Source: Peptococcaceae bacterium UBA3933 (GTDB taxonomy: Bacteria > Bacillota > Peptococcia > Peptococcales > BICA1-8). From it: a stretch of 44,541 nucleotides of DNA. Below are positions 7,740-16,796 of the stretch, in pieces. A program made the translations under genes and the position numbers. The notes under the pieces were generated by a model. It ran no database searches, was not told the DNA's origin, and saw only the letters and a list, made by a program, of their open reading frames with translations. Location of the stretch: NCBI GenBank assembly GCA_002385805.1, contig DGEF01000049.1, positions 1 through 44,541 on the forward strand, read 5' to 3'. Position 1 is the first letter of the stretch; every line of letters begins with the position of its first letter.

Positions 7740-7879
7740 GGTAGGCACAGTAGAATCAAATGGAGGAAATAGAAAAAAGCACTCGGAGAAGTGCTTTAGT
7801 TTAACCTGATATTTCTCCTACCATTCTACCATTCTGCAATTTTTCTTATGTGCAAAATTTATTCTACCATCCTACCTTG
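7740..7879 (-). promoter_or_regulatory. unrecognised structured leader of ABC operon 2
   Basis: The minus-strand leader begins with GGTAGG-ATG-GTAGAAT-AAA (complement of 7858-7876). A second version of the same elements lies at 7817-7837 (GTAGAATGGTAGG). A complementary segment lies past the terminator at 7740-7760 (AUUCUAC and CCUACC as RNA). The 3' segment could pair with either upstream copy, a competing-structure design. The loop of the enclosed terminator (7784-7789) can also pair with GGAGA at 7814-7818. It is not a T-box (no GGTGGTACCGCG) and not a TRAP site (triplets are not spaced at 5 nt). The function is unknown; an attenuator is inferred. Confidence 0.6.
7773..7797 (-). terminator. 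intrinsic terminator inside the ABC operon 2 leader
   Basis: AAAGCACT (7776-7783) and AGTGCTTT (7790-7797) form an 8-bp stem followed in the minus direction by six U's. It lies between the promoter and the first gene, so it would limit operon transcription unless bypassed. Confidence 0.85.
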
Positions 7880-7885
7880 AACACT

Positions 7886-7914
7886 ATTTTCTAAAATTTT
7901 AAAGGTTTTGTCAA
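7886..7914 (-). promoter_or_regulatory. probable promoter of ABC operon 2
   Basis: A perfect TTGACA (complement of 7909-7914) has, 17 bp downstream, GAAAAT (7886-7891), a weak -10. The predicted start, near 7879, puts the first leader arm right at the RNA 5' end. Confidence 0.55.
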
Positions 7915-7923
7915 GAGTTAATT

Positions 7924-7952
7924 AAAAACCCCCTAAAAAATTTAGAGGGTTT
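7924..7952 (-). terminator. hfq terminator overlapping the stop codon
   Basis: Arms at 7926-7937 and 7941-7952 form a stem with one mismatch, and a U-run follows on the minus strand. The upstream arm contains the last codons and TAA of hfq, so it should end the miaA-hfq transcript. Confidence 0.85.
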
Positions 7953-8181
7953 TATTTTCACTGGAAAGGATTATATTTTTTACGGGAGCAATGGTAGAAA
8001 TAGCATGCTTATAAACCATTTGCTGTTTACCATCTACTTCTAAAATAATGGTAAAATTATCAAAACCTTTTACACTTCCCTTTAACTGAAAGCCGTTTAC
8101 TAAAAATATAGTTACGGGGATACTCTCTTTGCGAACCTGATTTAAAAAAGCATCTTGTAAATTTATTTGCTGTTTGGACAT
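7942..8181 (-). CDS. hfq: RNA chaperone Hfq
   Basis: A 79-residue Hfq. It has the Sm1 motif (NLQDAFLNQVRKESIPVTIF, about residues 6-25), then VNGFQLKGSVKGFDNFTIIL, and the Sm2 signature MVYKHAISTI near residue 57. Hfq hexamers bind A/U-rich RNA and small RNAs. I chose the ATG at 8181 because GGAGGGAAATT precedes it; the frame six codons upstream has no site. It lies 27 bp downstream of miaA, the usual miaA-hfq pair. Its terminator overlaps its stop codon. The short, non-acidic C-terminal tail (SSENKTL) is typical of Gram-positive Hfq. Confidence 0.97.
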   Translation of the reverse strand: MSKQQINLQDAFLNQVRKESIPVTIFLVNGFQLKGSVKGFDNFTIILEVDGKQQMVYKHAISTIAPVKNIILSSENKTL

Positions 8182-8208
8182 AATTTCCCTCCGCTCCATA
8201 TAGGTTAA

Positions 8209-9177
8209 TTAACTTAAATTATTTATAACTTCCACATTATTTTTTATACTCCTGCCGGTAAAGAATAATATTTCTTGAAGAATTTCTTTTTCCTTTTTAT
8301 CGGTCACATCAATCCAATGTATCCTTTTATCTCTGCGGAACCAGGTTAACTGTCTTTTGGCAAAACGCCGTGTATCTCTTTTAATTAAATCAACTGCTTC
8401 TTCAAAGGAAATCTCGCCTTTTAGATACATAATTAATTGTCGATAACCTAACCCTTGAAGAGCAGGTGCATTTGGAGAAATACCGGATTTTAGGACTTTT
8501 TTAACCTCCTCCACCCACCCTTCTTCCAACATTTTCTCTACCCGTAAATTAATTCTTTGATAAAGTTTATCCCTATCCATATTAAGACCCACCATAACTA
8601 GATTATATTTGCTGGTGGTGTGATTGTTTGTTTTTTGAAAAGAGGAAAAGGGTTTTCCTGTAGTATAATAAACTTCCAAAGCTCTAATTATTCTTTTAGT
8701 ATCATGGGGATGAATTTTTTCAGCACTTAAGGGATCAACTTCTTTAAGCTTACTCAGTAAATTATCTATCCCCTTTTCTTCTACTTCCTGCCATAATTTT
8801 TCCCTTATTTTTTCCGTATTACCTGTAGGGGAAAAATTATAATTCTCATTAATGACGGAATTTATATATAACCCAGTACCTCCTACCAACATGGGAAGCT
8901 TTTTGCGTATATTTATTTCTTTAATTTTTTCATGAGCTAGTTTTTGGAATTCAGCTACACTGAAATTTTCCTCAGGTTCTTTTATATCAATCAGGTGATG
9001 GGGAATGCCTTCCATTTCTTCCGGTTTTATTTTAGCCGTACCTATATCTAAGTATTTATAGACTTGCATGGAATCGCCGGAAATTATTTCACCTTGTAGT
9101 ACTTTGGCCAACTGGATACTTATCTTTGTTTTGCCGACGGCAGTAGGTCCTATTAAGACAAAAAGAGGAAGTTTCAA
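8209..9177 (-). CDS. miaA: tRNA dimethylallyltransferase
   Basis: A 322-residue MiaA, which transfers dimethylallyl to A37 of tRNAs that read UNN codons. It has P-loop GPTAVGKTKIS (9-19), the substrate motif SGDSMQVYKYLDIGTAK (about 33-50) and VGGTGLYINSVI near residue 98. RRIIRALEVYYTTGKP-like and RQLTWFRRD segments are also present. MiaB, which methylthiolates the same base, is encoded a few genes upstream (17315-18661). The start is ATG at 9177. The 114-bp gap from mutL contains a TATAAT about 45 bp upstream but no convincing -35, so miaA may be transcribed both with mutL and on its own. Confidence 0.96.
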   Translation of the reverse strand: MKLPLFVLIGPTAVGKTKISIQLAKVLQGEIISGDSMQVYKYLDIGTAKIKPEEMEGIPHHLIDIKEPEENFSVAEFQKLAHEKIKEINIRKKLPMLVGGTGLYINSVINENYNFSPTGNTEKIREKLWQEVEEKGIDNLLSKLKEVDPLSAEKIHPHDTKRIIRALEVYYTTGKPFSSFQKTNNHTTSKYNLVMVGLNMDRDKLYQRINLRVEKMLEEGWVEEVKKVLKSGISPNAPALQGLGYRQLIMYLKGEISFEEAVDLIKRDTRRFAKRQLTWFRRDKRIHWIDVTDKKEKEILQEILFFTGRSIKNNVEVINNLS

Positions 9178-9291
9178 TAATACTCATCCTTCCTATTATT
9201 TGTAAATCTAAGGTAAATTATACCATTACTTCTAAGAAACACCAAAAGAAACAGAATACTAAGCCAAGGAGATAATTTTCCGGAAGAATTT

Positions 9292-11157
9292 TTAAAAGGC
9301 TTCTTTTGGATATTCACCCCGTAGAAAAATTTTAAATAATTCTTCCATTGATAAATGGTAAAAAATTGGACGACCATGGGGACAGGTTTGGGCATTCTCC
9401 ACTTTATCCAGTTCTTTTAAAAGAAAAACTATTTCTTCTTGGCTTAAAGGCTGATTAGCTTTTACTGCACTTTTACAGGCTGCCATGATTATAATTTTTT
9501 CTTTAATTTTGGCTTTAGAAAGATTGGCATGAACGGCTAACTCCTCTAATAAGTCTAAAAAGTCCTTTTCTATATCTACCTTGGTTAAGCCCATAGGAAC
9601 ACCCCGCAGGATAAAAGTTCGCGGACCGAAATTTTCTACGATAAACCCGCAATCTTTTAATATTAAAATATTTTTTAAAAGTACAGCTTCCTGCTTTCCG
9701 GTGAGTTTTAACGTAATGGGGATTAAAGGGCTTTCACTAATAATCTCTTTCTTTTCTTCTTCAACCATAAACTTTTCATATAAAATCCGTTCATGACAGG
9801 CGTGTTGATCAATTATATACAGACCCTGTTTATTTTCGGCTAAAATAAAAGAATTATTTAACTGCCCAATTGGTTTTAAATCCTTGATTTTTTTTACGGA
9901 AATTCCTTGTTGTAAAGAGTTTTTAACCACTGTTTGTTTCGGAAAATGAATAAATTTTTCAGTTTTTTCTTTAGGAGGAGAATAAGTTTGATTAAGATCT
10001 GTAAAAAAGAATTTTTCCTGGCTGATGTTTAATTCCTTTGGTTTTTCCTCTTTATGTTCCTCTTTATAAGAAAGCGGAGTTTCTTTAACAATTTCATGTT
10101 CTATTAAATATTCTTTCGAGCTTTTATCATTAGTTTTGTCCAAAAATTTAATGCTTGAATCATTGTAAGACCATAAACTTTGTTTAAATAAATTCACCAA
10201 TTTATTTAAAATATTGTCTAAATTATTAATCTTTATTTGAAGTTTTGCTGGATGAATATTTACATCCAGTTCCCTGCTAGGAAGTTGTAAATATAGAACA
10301 GCTAAAGGAAACCTGCCTTTAGGGATTAAAGTATGATAAGCTTCATCTAGTACCTTGCTTAATTCCTGACTCCTAATCATCCGACCATTTATAAAAAAAG
10401 TTTGTTGGTTTCTGGTGTTTCGATTTAGAGTGTTTTGAGCTAACCAGGCTTCCACATTATGTCCAGGTAAAAGTTCTGTATTGGGTAAGTGTAAAAATTT
10501 ATTCGCTACGTTATCTCCATAAATTAAAGCTAGCCTGTCTTCCACAGAGTTTAAACCAGCTGTGTCATAAACCGTTTCCCGATTGTTAATTAACTTAAAA
10601 CGTATTGTGGGATGACCCAGAGAATATTTAGTCACTAACTCAGTGATTAAGCCTGCTTCATAACTGGTGCTTTTCATAAATTTGCGTCGGGCCGGTGTAT
10701 TAAAAAAAAGGTTACGTACTTCCAAGGTAGTTCCAGGATTAAAGGCTATTTCTTCAATGTTTTTTAATTGTCCGCCAATAAAGCTGACCTGGTGGCCAAA
10801 AGCCTCATTATTTGTCCGGGAAGTTAATAAGACCTGGGATACTGCACCAATACTGGCTAAAGCTTCGCCCCGAAAACCAAAAGAAGTAATGTTAAATAAA
10901 TCATGAGCAGAATTAATTTTACTGGTGGCATGACGTTGGAAGGCTAATAAACAATCTTCCTTGTCCATTCCTACCCCGTTATCGGTGACTCTGATTAAAC
11001 TAAGTCCTCCTTCTCTGATTTCAATTTCTATGAAATCAGCCTGAGCATCAATACTGTTTTCAAGAAGTTCTTTTACCACTGAGGCGGGTCGCTCAATTAT
11101 TTCCCCGGCGGCAATTTTATTTATTGTATCTCTGTCTAAAACTTTAATTTTACCCAT
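9292..11157 (-). CDS. mutL: DNA mismatch repair protein MutL (endonuclease type)
   Basis: A 621-residue MutL. The N-terminal GHKL ATPase shows ELLENSIDAQA, DNGVGM and TSFGFRGEALASIG. The C-terminal domain has the endonuclease motif DQHACHERILYE (the DQHAx2Ex4E pattern), then ACKSAVKANQ and a CPHGRP zinc motif near the end. It should nick DNA, as in organisms without MutH. The linker (about residues 330-420) is Lys/Glu-rich. I chose ATG at 11157, the fourth codon of the longest frame, with AAGGA 8 nt upstream. The start overlaps the TAA of the HDAC-like gene by 8 bp, so the two are coupled. It is the last gene of mutS-hydantoinase-HDAC-mutL. Confidence 0.96.
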   Translation of the reverse strand: MGKIKVLDRDTINKIAAGEIIERPASVVKELLENSIDAQADFIEIEIREGGLSLIRVTDNGVGMDKEDCLLAFQRHATSKINSAHDLFNITSFGFRGEALASIGAVSQVLLTSRTNNEAFGHQVSFIGGQLKNIEEIAFNPGTTLEVRNLFFNTPARRKFMKSTSYEAGLITELVTKYSLGHPTIRFKLINNRETVYDTAGLNSVEDRLALIYGDNVANKFLHLPNTELLPGHNVEAWLAQNTLNRNTRNQQTFFINGRMIRSQELSKVLDEAYHTLIPKGRFPLAVLYLQLPSRELDVNIHPAKLQIKINNLDNILNKLVNLFKQSLWSYNDSSIKFLDKTNDKSSKEYLIEHEIVKETPLSYKEEHKEEKPKELNISQEKFFFTDLNQTYSPPKEKTEKFIHFPKQTVVKNSLQQGISVKKIKDLKPIGQLNNSFILAENKQGLYIIDQHACHERILYEKFMVEEEKKEIISESPLIPITLKLTGKQEAVLLKNILILKDCGFIVENFGPRTFILRGVPMGLTKVDIEKDFLDLLEELAVHANLSKAKIKEKIIIMAACKSAVKANQPLSQEEIVFLLKELDKVENAQTCPHGRPIFYHLSMEELFKIFLRGEYPKEAF

Positions 11158-12481
11158 AATAATCATCCTTAGTTAAGTAGGTATCTTCTGGTTTATTTTG
11201 GAGAAAAACTTGTTCAAAGTTGTTATTTCTACATTCTTGCAGGAATCTGTCTTTTCCTTCCTGTTGGCAACGTGGACAAGCATAAATGGGTATAGATATA
11301 CATAAAAAAGTAGGGTTTTTTCTTCCTTCTTTGCGACGACTCTTAAAAATAATCAGACCTCCACAGTCAGAACATCTTCTTACAGCTTCTTCTTGTTCCA
11401 CAATAAAATAATCAGTATCATAAAAAATCTGGCGGTTAGTAGTATAGTAATCATCTTTGCCGAAAATTTTTGTTAGATCAATATTAGTATGATTTTGCCA
11501 AATTAAATATAACTTTTCACATAATTTTTTTATGTATTCCATATTCTCGGAAGTTTCTTTAAGCATGCTCTCTTTTAATTGAGGTTCTTGAATCTGGGAA
11601 AAATCTTTTCCGGCTAAAGCCAGGGTAATAGCTAAATTAACATAGGGCAGTGCAGTTTCTACGGCATACCCTCCCTCTAATACCATAATATCCGGATTCA
11701 GTTTTTTAGTTATGGAACCATAACCAAAAGCCGTTACTTTCATATTGGCCAGAGGATCAGTAAAGTGGTTATCCTGACCGGCGGAATTTATTATGATTTC
11801 CGGTTTAAACTCCTCTAACACAGGTAAGATAAGGTTATCAAAAACGTAATTTATCCCCTGATCTCCGGTGCCGGGTAATAGAGGAATATTTAGAGTTTTT
11901 CCGTAAGCATTAGGCCCACCAAGTTCGTTAATAAAACCTGAACCGGGAAAAAGAGTGCGGCCGTCTTGATGTAAAGAAATAAATAAAACATCCGGGTCAT
12001 GATAAAAAATATCCTGGGTACCATCTCCATGGTGAACATCTGTATCCACAATGGCAATTTTACGGTAACCGAACTTTTTTCTTAAATATTCTATCATAAT
12101 AGCCTCATTATTTATGTTACAAAAACCTCGGTTTCCATGGGTCACGTGCATAGCGTGATGGCCAGGAGGTCTAACTAAGGCAAATCCATTTTTTATTTCA
12201 CGGTGATGCCAGGCTTCACCGATTAAAATGGCTGAACCGGCGGCTATTAGATGTGCGTCCGTAATCACATTTTCAAATGAAGGTAGACAGAAATGAGTTC
12301 GCAAGATATCCTGTTTATCGGCGAATTTTGCTTTATATTCTATGATATCAGGAAAATCTAAGACACCTTCTTCTAATAGCTGGTCCCTGGTATAAAGAAG
12401 CCTTTCTTCCCGTTCAGGATGAGTTGGGCTAATAGCCCAGTCAAAGGCAGGAAAAAATACTAGACCTGTATATTTACTCAT
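11150..12481 (-). CDS. histone deacetylase-family protein with C-terminal zinc ribbon
   Basis: A 443-residue member of the arginase/deacetylase superfamily. Visible motifs are RPPGHHAM (catalytic His108-His109), GFCNINNEA, VDTDVHHGDGT (zinc ligands Asp148 and His150), LFPGSG, SAGQDNHFTDPL and LEGGY. The bacterial members deacetylate small molecules (acetoin, acetylpolyamines) or proteins. After the catalytic domain, which ends near residue 300, is an extra segment of about 130 residues with two CxxC pairs (CSDC near 365 and CPRC near 400) that probably bind zinc. It is squeezed between a hydantoinase-like gene (7-bp gap) and mutL (8-bp overlap) in the mismatch-repair operon. The real substrate is unknown. 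The active site looks intact. Confidence 0.9.
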   Translation of the reverse strand: MSKYTGLVFFPAFDWAISPTHPEREERLLYTRDQLLEEGVLDFPDIIEYKAKFADKQDILRTHFCLPSFENVITDAHLIAAGSAILIGEAWHHREIKNGFALVRPPGHHAMHVTHGNRGFCNINNEAIMIEYLRKKFGYRKIAIVDTDVHHGDGTQDIFYHDPDVLFISLHQDGRTLFPGSGFINELGGPNAYGKTLNIPLLPGTGDQGINYVFDNLILPVLEEFKPEIIINSAGQDNHFTDPLANMKVTAFGYGSITKKLNPDIMVLEGGYAVETALPYVNLAITLALAGKDFSQIQEPQLKESMLKETSENMEYIKKLCEKLYLIWQNHTNIDLTKIFGKDDYYTTNRQIFYDTDYFIVEQEEAVRRCSDCGGLIIFKSRRKEGRKNPTFLCISIPIYACPRCQQEGKDRFLQECRNNNFEQVFLQNKPEDTYLTKDDYYG

Positions 12482-12488
12482 GGGCTAT

Positions 12489-14159
12489 TCACTCCTTATT
12501 ATTGATTAAACCGGTTACCTGCACCGGAACCCCTAGTTTTATTTCATGAATTTGTCCGGTAGTAGACCAACCTCTGACCATGTTAAAGACTTCTTGATGA
12601 TAGATCTCCGGTTGTGCTTCTACGCCATTTTCCTGCAGGTATTTTTTAAAAATCTGTAAAGCTAGTCCGGCTGCTTCTTCTGCTGACATTTTACCCTTGA
12701 TTTGGCGAGAGTTTTTACTAAAATATCCCCAACTGGAGCTAATCTCTCTTTTTTCGGTATTAATTCTGATCGTTTCCTCATATGTAGGTGAAGCAAGAGC
12801 TGCCCCAATAGCGTTAGCTACTTGACAGAGTGGATGATTAATATGAGTTAAATTCATTTTTTTACTTACTAACTCACCCAAGGGTTTCCCAGGTCCGCCA
12901 ATACTTATTAAATTTCGGGGTTTAATATTTTTCTCATTTAATAATTGCCAAATTCGGTATAACGGTTCTTCCTGCCATTGTTTAAAAATATAATTGATTT
13001 CTTGAGTAATTAGTTCTACGGCTTTATCCAAAGCCTGTTGGGCGATTATTTCTGCGGATAAATCTAATTTACTACTTAGCGATTGAAAACTAAGCCGGGC
13101 TTTGTTTTCATCTCCCAAATCAGTTAAATTAAGTATGCGCATGCAATCCGTTAGGGTTGGTGTATTACCTCCACAACAAGCAGGTGGACCTTCCCGTTTA
13201 AAAGTTAAAGTAACTTGATTATTTTTGATTTCAATCCCAGTATCGCCACCAATGGGGAGGGAATGAATAGCCAAGGATCTTACCGGCGTATACACATCAC
13301 TTATTTTCACCCCACGAGAGGCTAATAAAGGATTTCCGTCTAGGATAAGACTAAAATCAGTAGTAGTACCACCTATATCCATCACAAAAGCCGAAGTTTT
13401 TTCCGGAAGTAAGGATTTAGCTCCAAAGGAACTGGCAGCCGGGCCCGATAAAACGGTGTCAATAGTAAAATTCATTATTTTATCTATGGGAATGACCCCG
13501 CCATCTGCTTTCAGAATGAAAACAGGACAGGTAATATCCCTTTCCTTTAGGGCATTTTTTAAGGAAGCAATAAATTGGGCGAAGGTTTTATAGGTTGCTA
13601 AATAAAGGCCTGTACCCATTGCTCTTCGTATAAAGTTTAACTGTCCTGTAACTTGGTGGCCTAATTTTACTTCCAAAGTTGGGAAATGCCTGTTCACAAT
13701 TTCCGCAGTTTGTATTTCCAGACTAGGATTACGAGGAGAAAATTTGCCAATGATCCCCAAATGCTGGATTCCTTTATCTACTAAGCACTGAACCTTTTTT
13801 ACTATTTCTTGCTCATTTAGATTCTTGATTATCCGTCCCTGGAAATCTACACCACCTGTAATTATTTCCCAGGAAAAGGGAAATTTATGTTCTTTGAGAT
13901 TTAAGCCTGGCCCTGGAATTAAAATTAACCCGGTGGGCAGGTATTTTTTTTCTAAGATTAAGTTGGTCATTAAAGTGGTACTTACTACTATTCGGGATAT
14001 TTTCTCTGTTTTCTCTTCGAGTAATTTTTCCAAAACATGGACGATACTCTTTAGGAGAGCCTGGGAATCGGTAGGTACTTTACAACTTCGCAGAACTTGA
14101 GCATTTTCTATTAAAACTCCGTCGGTAAAAGTGCCACCTACATCAATACCAATTTGCAT
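12489..14159 (-). CDS. hydantoinase/oxoprolinase-family protein
   Basis: A 556-residue protein of the hydantoinase A/oxoprolinase family, built on the actin/hexokinase ATPase fold. The phosphate motifs IDVGGTFTDGVL (4-15) and VMDIGGTTTDFSL (about 257-269) are present. The middle contains LKADGGVIP and VLSGPAASSFGAKSL, and a Cys-rich GPPACCGGNTPTLTDC stretch lies near residue 335. It is shorter than classic HyuA (about 690 residues), and no HyuB partner is nearby. The start ATG lies 4 bp after the mutS stop, with GAGGTTTAAGG in the end of mutS as the ribosome binding site. The substrate cannot be predicted. Placement between mutS and a deacetylase suggests co-expression more than a repair role. 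Confidence 0.87.
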   Translation of the reverse strand: MQIGIDVGGTFTDGVLIENAQVLRSCKVPTDSQALLKSIVHVLEKLLEEKTEKISRIVVSTTLMTNLILEKKYLPTGLILIPGPGLNLKEHKFPFSWEIITGGVDFQGRIIKNLNEQEIVKKVQCLVDKGIQHLGIIGKFSPRNPSLEIQTAEIVNRHFPTLEVKLGHQVTGQLNFIRRAMGTGLYLATYKTFAQFIASLKNALKERDITCPVFILKADGGVIPIDKIMNFTIDTVLSGPAASSFGAKSLLPEKTSAFVMDIGGTTTDFSLILDGNPLLASRGVKISDVYTPVRSLAIHSLPIGGDTGIEIKNNQVTLTFKREGPPACCGGNTPTLTDCMRILNLTDLGDENKARLSFQSLSSKLDLSAEIIAQQALDKAVELITQEINYIFKQWQEEPLYRIWQLLNEKNIKPRNLISIGGPGKPLGELVSKKMNLTHINHPLCQVANAIGAALASPTYEETIRINTEKREISSSWGYFSKNSRQIKGKMSAEEAAGLALQIFKKYLQENGVEAQPEIYHQEVFNMVRGWSTTGQIHEIKLGVPVQVTGLINNKE

Positions 14160-14163
14160 AGCC

Positions 14164-16779
14164 TTAAACCTCTTTTCTTACTTTATTTTGCAATTGATAG
14201 AGAATATTAATTGCCTCCAGGGGAGTGATATTTAATAAATCTAAATCACAAATTTCTTGCAAAACTTGATTAATTACCGGTTTCCGAGGTTCTAAGGGTG
14301 CTTTTTCTTGAACTGAATCAGTTAAATTGATTTTAGTCTCAATTTTCCCTAGTTTACTTCCTTGGTTGACTTCGTTTTCCAAGTCAGCTAAGATTTCTTT
14401 TGCCCGTTCTATTAAACTTTCCGGTAACCCGGCTAACTTTGCTACTTGTATTCCGTAACTACGATCAGCACCACCAGGAACAATTTTGTGGAGAAAAACA
14501 ATGTGGTCATCTTTTTCCTTAACGGATACGCTAAAATTTTTTATTCCCGGGAATTTATCCAGTTTAGTTAATTCATGATAATGAGTAGCAAACAATGTTT
14601 TAGCTTTAATATGAGAATTTAAGTATTCTGTCAAAGCCCAAGCAATGGAAAGGCCGTCATAAGTACTGGTACCACGGCCTACTTCATCTAAAATGATTAA
14701 ACTGTCTTTCGTTGCGTTGTTTACAATATTCGCTACTTCATTCATTTCTACCATAAAAGTACTTTGGCCTGTGCTTAAATCATCACTGGCCCCGATTCTG
14801 GCAAAGACCCGATCAAAAATAGGTAAATAAGCTTCTTTTGCCGGGACAAAGCTTCCTATTTGCATTAAAATTCCGGTAATGGCTATACTTCGGCAGTAAG
14901 TACTTTTCCCGGCCATATTTGGACCGGTAATAATTAAAAATCTTTGTTCTTCTGAATCCATAAACAAATCATTGGGAATAAAAGAACGCCCTTCTAATTT
15001 TTCTTCTACTACCGGGTGGCGGCATTGGATTAACTTTAATGAACCGTCTGTGGTAATTTGCGGACGAGTGAAATTTTTATCTACTGCAACTTCCCCTAAG
15101 GAAGCTAAACAATCTATTTTACCTATTAATTTGGCTACTTCCAAAATTTTAGGAATATAATTTTTTATTTTTTCTCTAATTTCAATAAACAGTTGGTACT
15201 CTAAATCTTTTAACCTATCATCAGCCCCTAATATACGGGCTTCCATTTCTTTTAATTCCGGAGTAATAAAACGTTCCGCATTAGCTAGAGTTTGTTTGCG
15301 CAAATATTCTTCTGGTACTAAATGTAAGTTGCTTTTGGTAACCTCGATATAGTAGCCAAATACTTTATTAAATCCTATTTTTAAAGATTTAATACCGGTT
15401 TTAGTCTTTTCTGCTTGTTCCAAATTTAATATCCACTGTTTTCCATGGGTGGTTATCTCACGCAGCTGGTCAACTTCTTCATTATATCCGGCTTTAATTA
15501 GGTCTCCTTCCCGTAATGAAAAAGGAGGATCATCCTGAATACTTTCATCAATTAACAGAAAAACTTCCTGTAATGTGTCCATTTCCTGATATATCTTTCG
15601 CAAAGAATTAGATTTAGTAGTACTTAAGACCTTTTTTATTTCCGGCAGATAACTTAAAGAATTTTTCAAGGAAATTAAATCTTTGGCATTAGCACTTCCA
15701 TAAGAAATACGTGCTACAATTCTTTCCAAATCATAAATAGGCTCTAAAAGTTTGCGTATTTTTTTTCTTAATTCCAAGTTATTGAAGAACTCCTCAGTGG
15801 CATTTAACCTTGCTTCAATTTCCTCTTTGTTTAATAAAGGTTGTTCCAGCCAATTACGTAGCATTCTTCCTCCTAGAGCTGTCACTGTATAGTCGATAAT
15901 TCCCAAAAGAGAGTCTTTTTTTTCTTGGCTATGTAAAGACTGGGTTAGCTCTAAATTTTTTTTAGTTGCATAATCCAGGCGCATTGTCTCATTTAAGTTA
16001 TATATTTTTAATTTAGTAATATTGCCTGGTTTAGTTTTTTGAGTAATTAGTAGATAGTCTAAAATAGCTCCGGCAGCTTGTACTATTAAAGGTGAGTCCT
16101 GGCATCCCAGACTATATAAAGAGATTACTCCAAAATGTTCTAACAATATTTTCTCACAATAATCGTATTTAAAAGCATAGTCTAAATGTTTATTAACCGT
16201 TAAATTTTTAAAATCCCTCAGGATTTCCTCTATTTCCTCCGAGTCTGAACCACTTTCAATAATACATTCAGCAGGATTAAACCGTAAAATTTCATTTATT
16301 AAATTTTGTCGGTCACTTATTTCCGTACCATAGAAATCACCGGTGGAAACGTCTACGGCGGCAAGTCCGAATAAATTATTTTTGCTTGTTATTGCCAAAA
16401 GGTAATTATTTTTTGTATCCGGTAGAATATTGTTTTCTAAAAGAGTTCCGGGAGTAACAATCCTTACTACTTCCCTTTTCACAATTCCTTTGGCAACTTT
16501 AGGGTCTTCTACTTGTTCACAGATGGCAACTTTATATCCTTCATTAATTAATTTTGCGATATAGTTGTCTGCTGAATGAAAAGGTACACCGCACATAGGC
16601 ACTCGTTTACCTTGACCTGCTTCCCTGGAAGTTAAGGCTATATCTAATATTTTAGAAGCTACTTGAGCATCCTCACCGAACATTTCATAAAAGTCGCCCA
16701 GCCTATAAAATAATATACAATCAAGATATTTGTTCTTAATTTTTTGGTACTGCAGCATCATCGGAGTATTCCCTAGCAT
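14164..16779 (-). CDS. mutS: DNA mismatch repair protein MutS
   Basis: An 871-residue MutS1. The mismatch-reading FYEMFGEDA motif lies at about residues 30-38, with Phe and Glu of the F-x-E pair intact. The clamp and lever regions follow. The ATPase domain has Walker A GPNMAGKST (near residue 610), then DDLSTGQSTFMVEM, Walker B LIILDEVGRGTSTYDG and FATHYHEL. The C-terminus has the usual helical tail. ATG at 16779 follows GGAGGTAGAAA. It leads an operon with hydantoinase, HDAC and mutL. A degenerate TTNAGG repeat (16797-16819) lies directly upstream of the ribosome binding site, and a perfect 17-bp palindrome (16861-16896) separates it from ricA. Confidence 0.97.
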   Translation of the reverse strand: MLGNTPMMLQYQKIKNKYLDCILFYRLGDFYEMFGEDAQVASKILDIALTSREAGQGKRVPMCGVPFHSADNYIAKLINEGYKVAICEQVEDPKVAKGIVKREVVRIVTPGTLLENNILPDTKNNYLLAITSKNNLFGLAAVDVSTGDFYGTEISDRQNLINEILRFNPAECIIESGSDSEEIEEILRDFKNLTVNKHLDYAFKYDYCEKILLEHFGVISLYSLGCQDSPLIVQAAGAILDYLLITQKTKPGNITKLKIYNLNETMRLDYATKKNLELTQSLHSQEKKDSLLGIIDYTVTALGGRMLRNWLEQPLLNKEEIEARLNATEEFFNNLELRKKIRKLLEPIYDLERIVARISYGSANAKDLISLKNSLSYLPEIKKVLSTTKSNSLRKIYQEMDTLQEVFLLIDESIQDDPPFSLREGDLIKAGYNEEVDQLREITTHGKQWILNLEQAEKTKTGIKSLKIGFNKVFGYYIEVTKSNLHLVPEEYLRKQTLANAERFITPELKEMEARILGADDRLKDLEYQLFIEIREKIKNYIPKILEVAKLIGKIDCLASLGEVAVDKNFTRPQITTDGSLKLIQCRHPVVEEKLEGRSFIPNDLFMDSEEQRFLIITGPNMAGKSTYCRSIAITGILMQIGSFVPAKEAYLPIFDRVFARIGASDDLSTGQSTFMVEMNEVANIVNNATKDSLIILDEVGRGTSTYDGLSIAWALTEYLNSHIKAKTLFATHYHELTKLDKFPGIKNFSVSVKEKDDHIVFLHKIVPGGADRSYGIQVAKLAGLPESLIERAKEILADLENEVNQGSKLGKIETKINLTDSVQEKAPLEPRKPVINQVLQEICDLDLLNITPLEAINILYQLQNKVRKEV

Positions 16780-16796
16780 TTTCTACCTCCACTTGA

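Noticed and set aside
7740..7879. TRAP site or T-box in the ABC operon 2 leader
   Set aside because: TAG triplets are spaced by 8 nt and not 5, and the T-box core GGTGGTACCGCG is absent. Kept as an unrecognised leader.
9174..9395. 73-codon minus-strand frame over the mutL-miaA border
   Set aside because: It overlaps the well-supported 3' end of mutL in another frame, has no ribosome binding site and resembles no family. Treated as a chance frame.
11150..11166. MutL start at the first ATG of the frame (11166)
   Set aside because: AAGGA lies immediately before it with no spacing; the ATG at 11157 has the proper distance.
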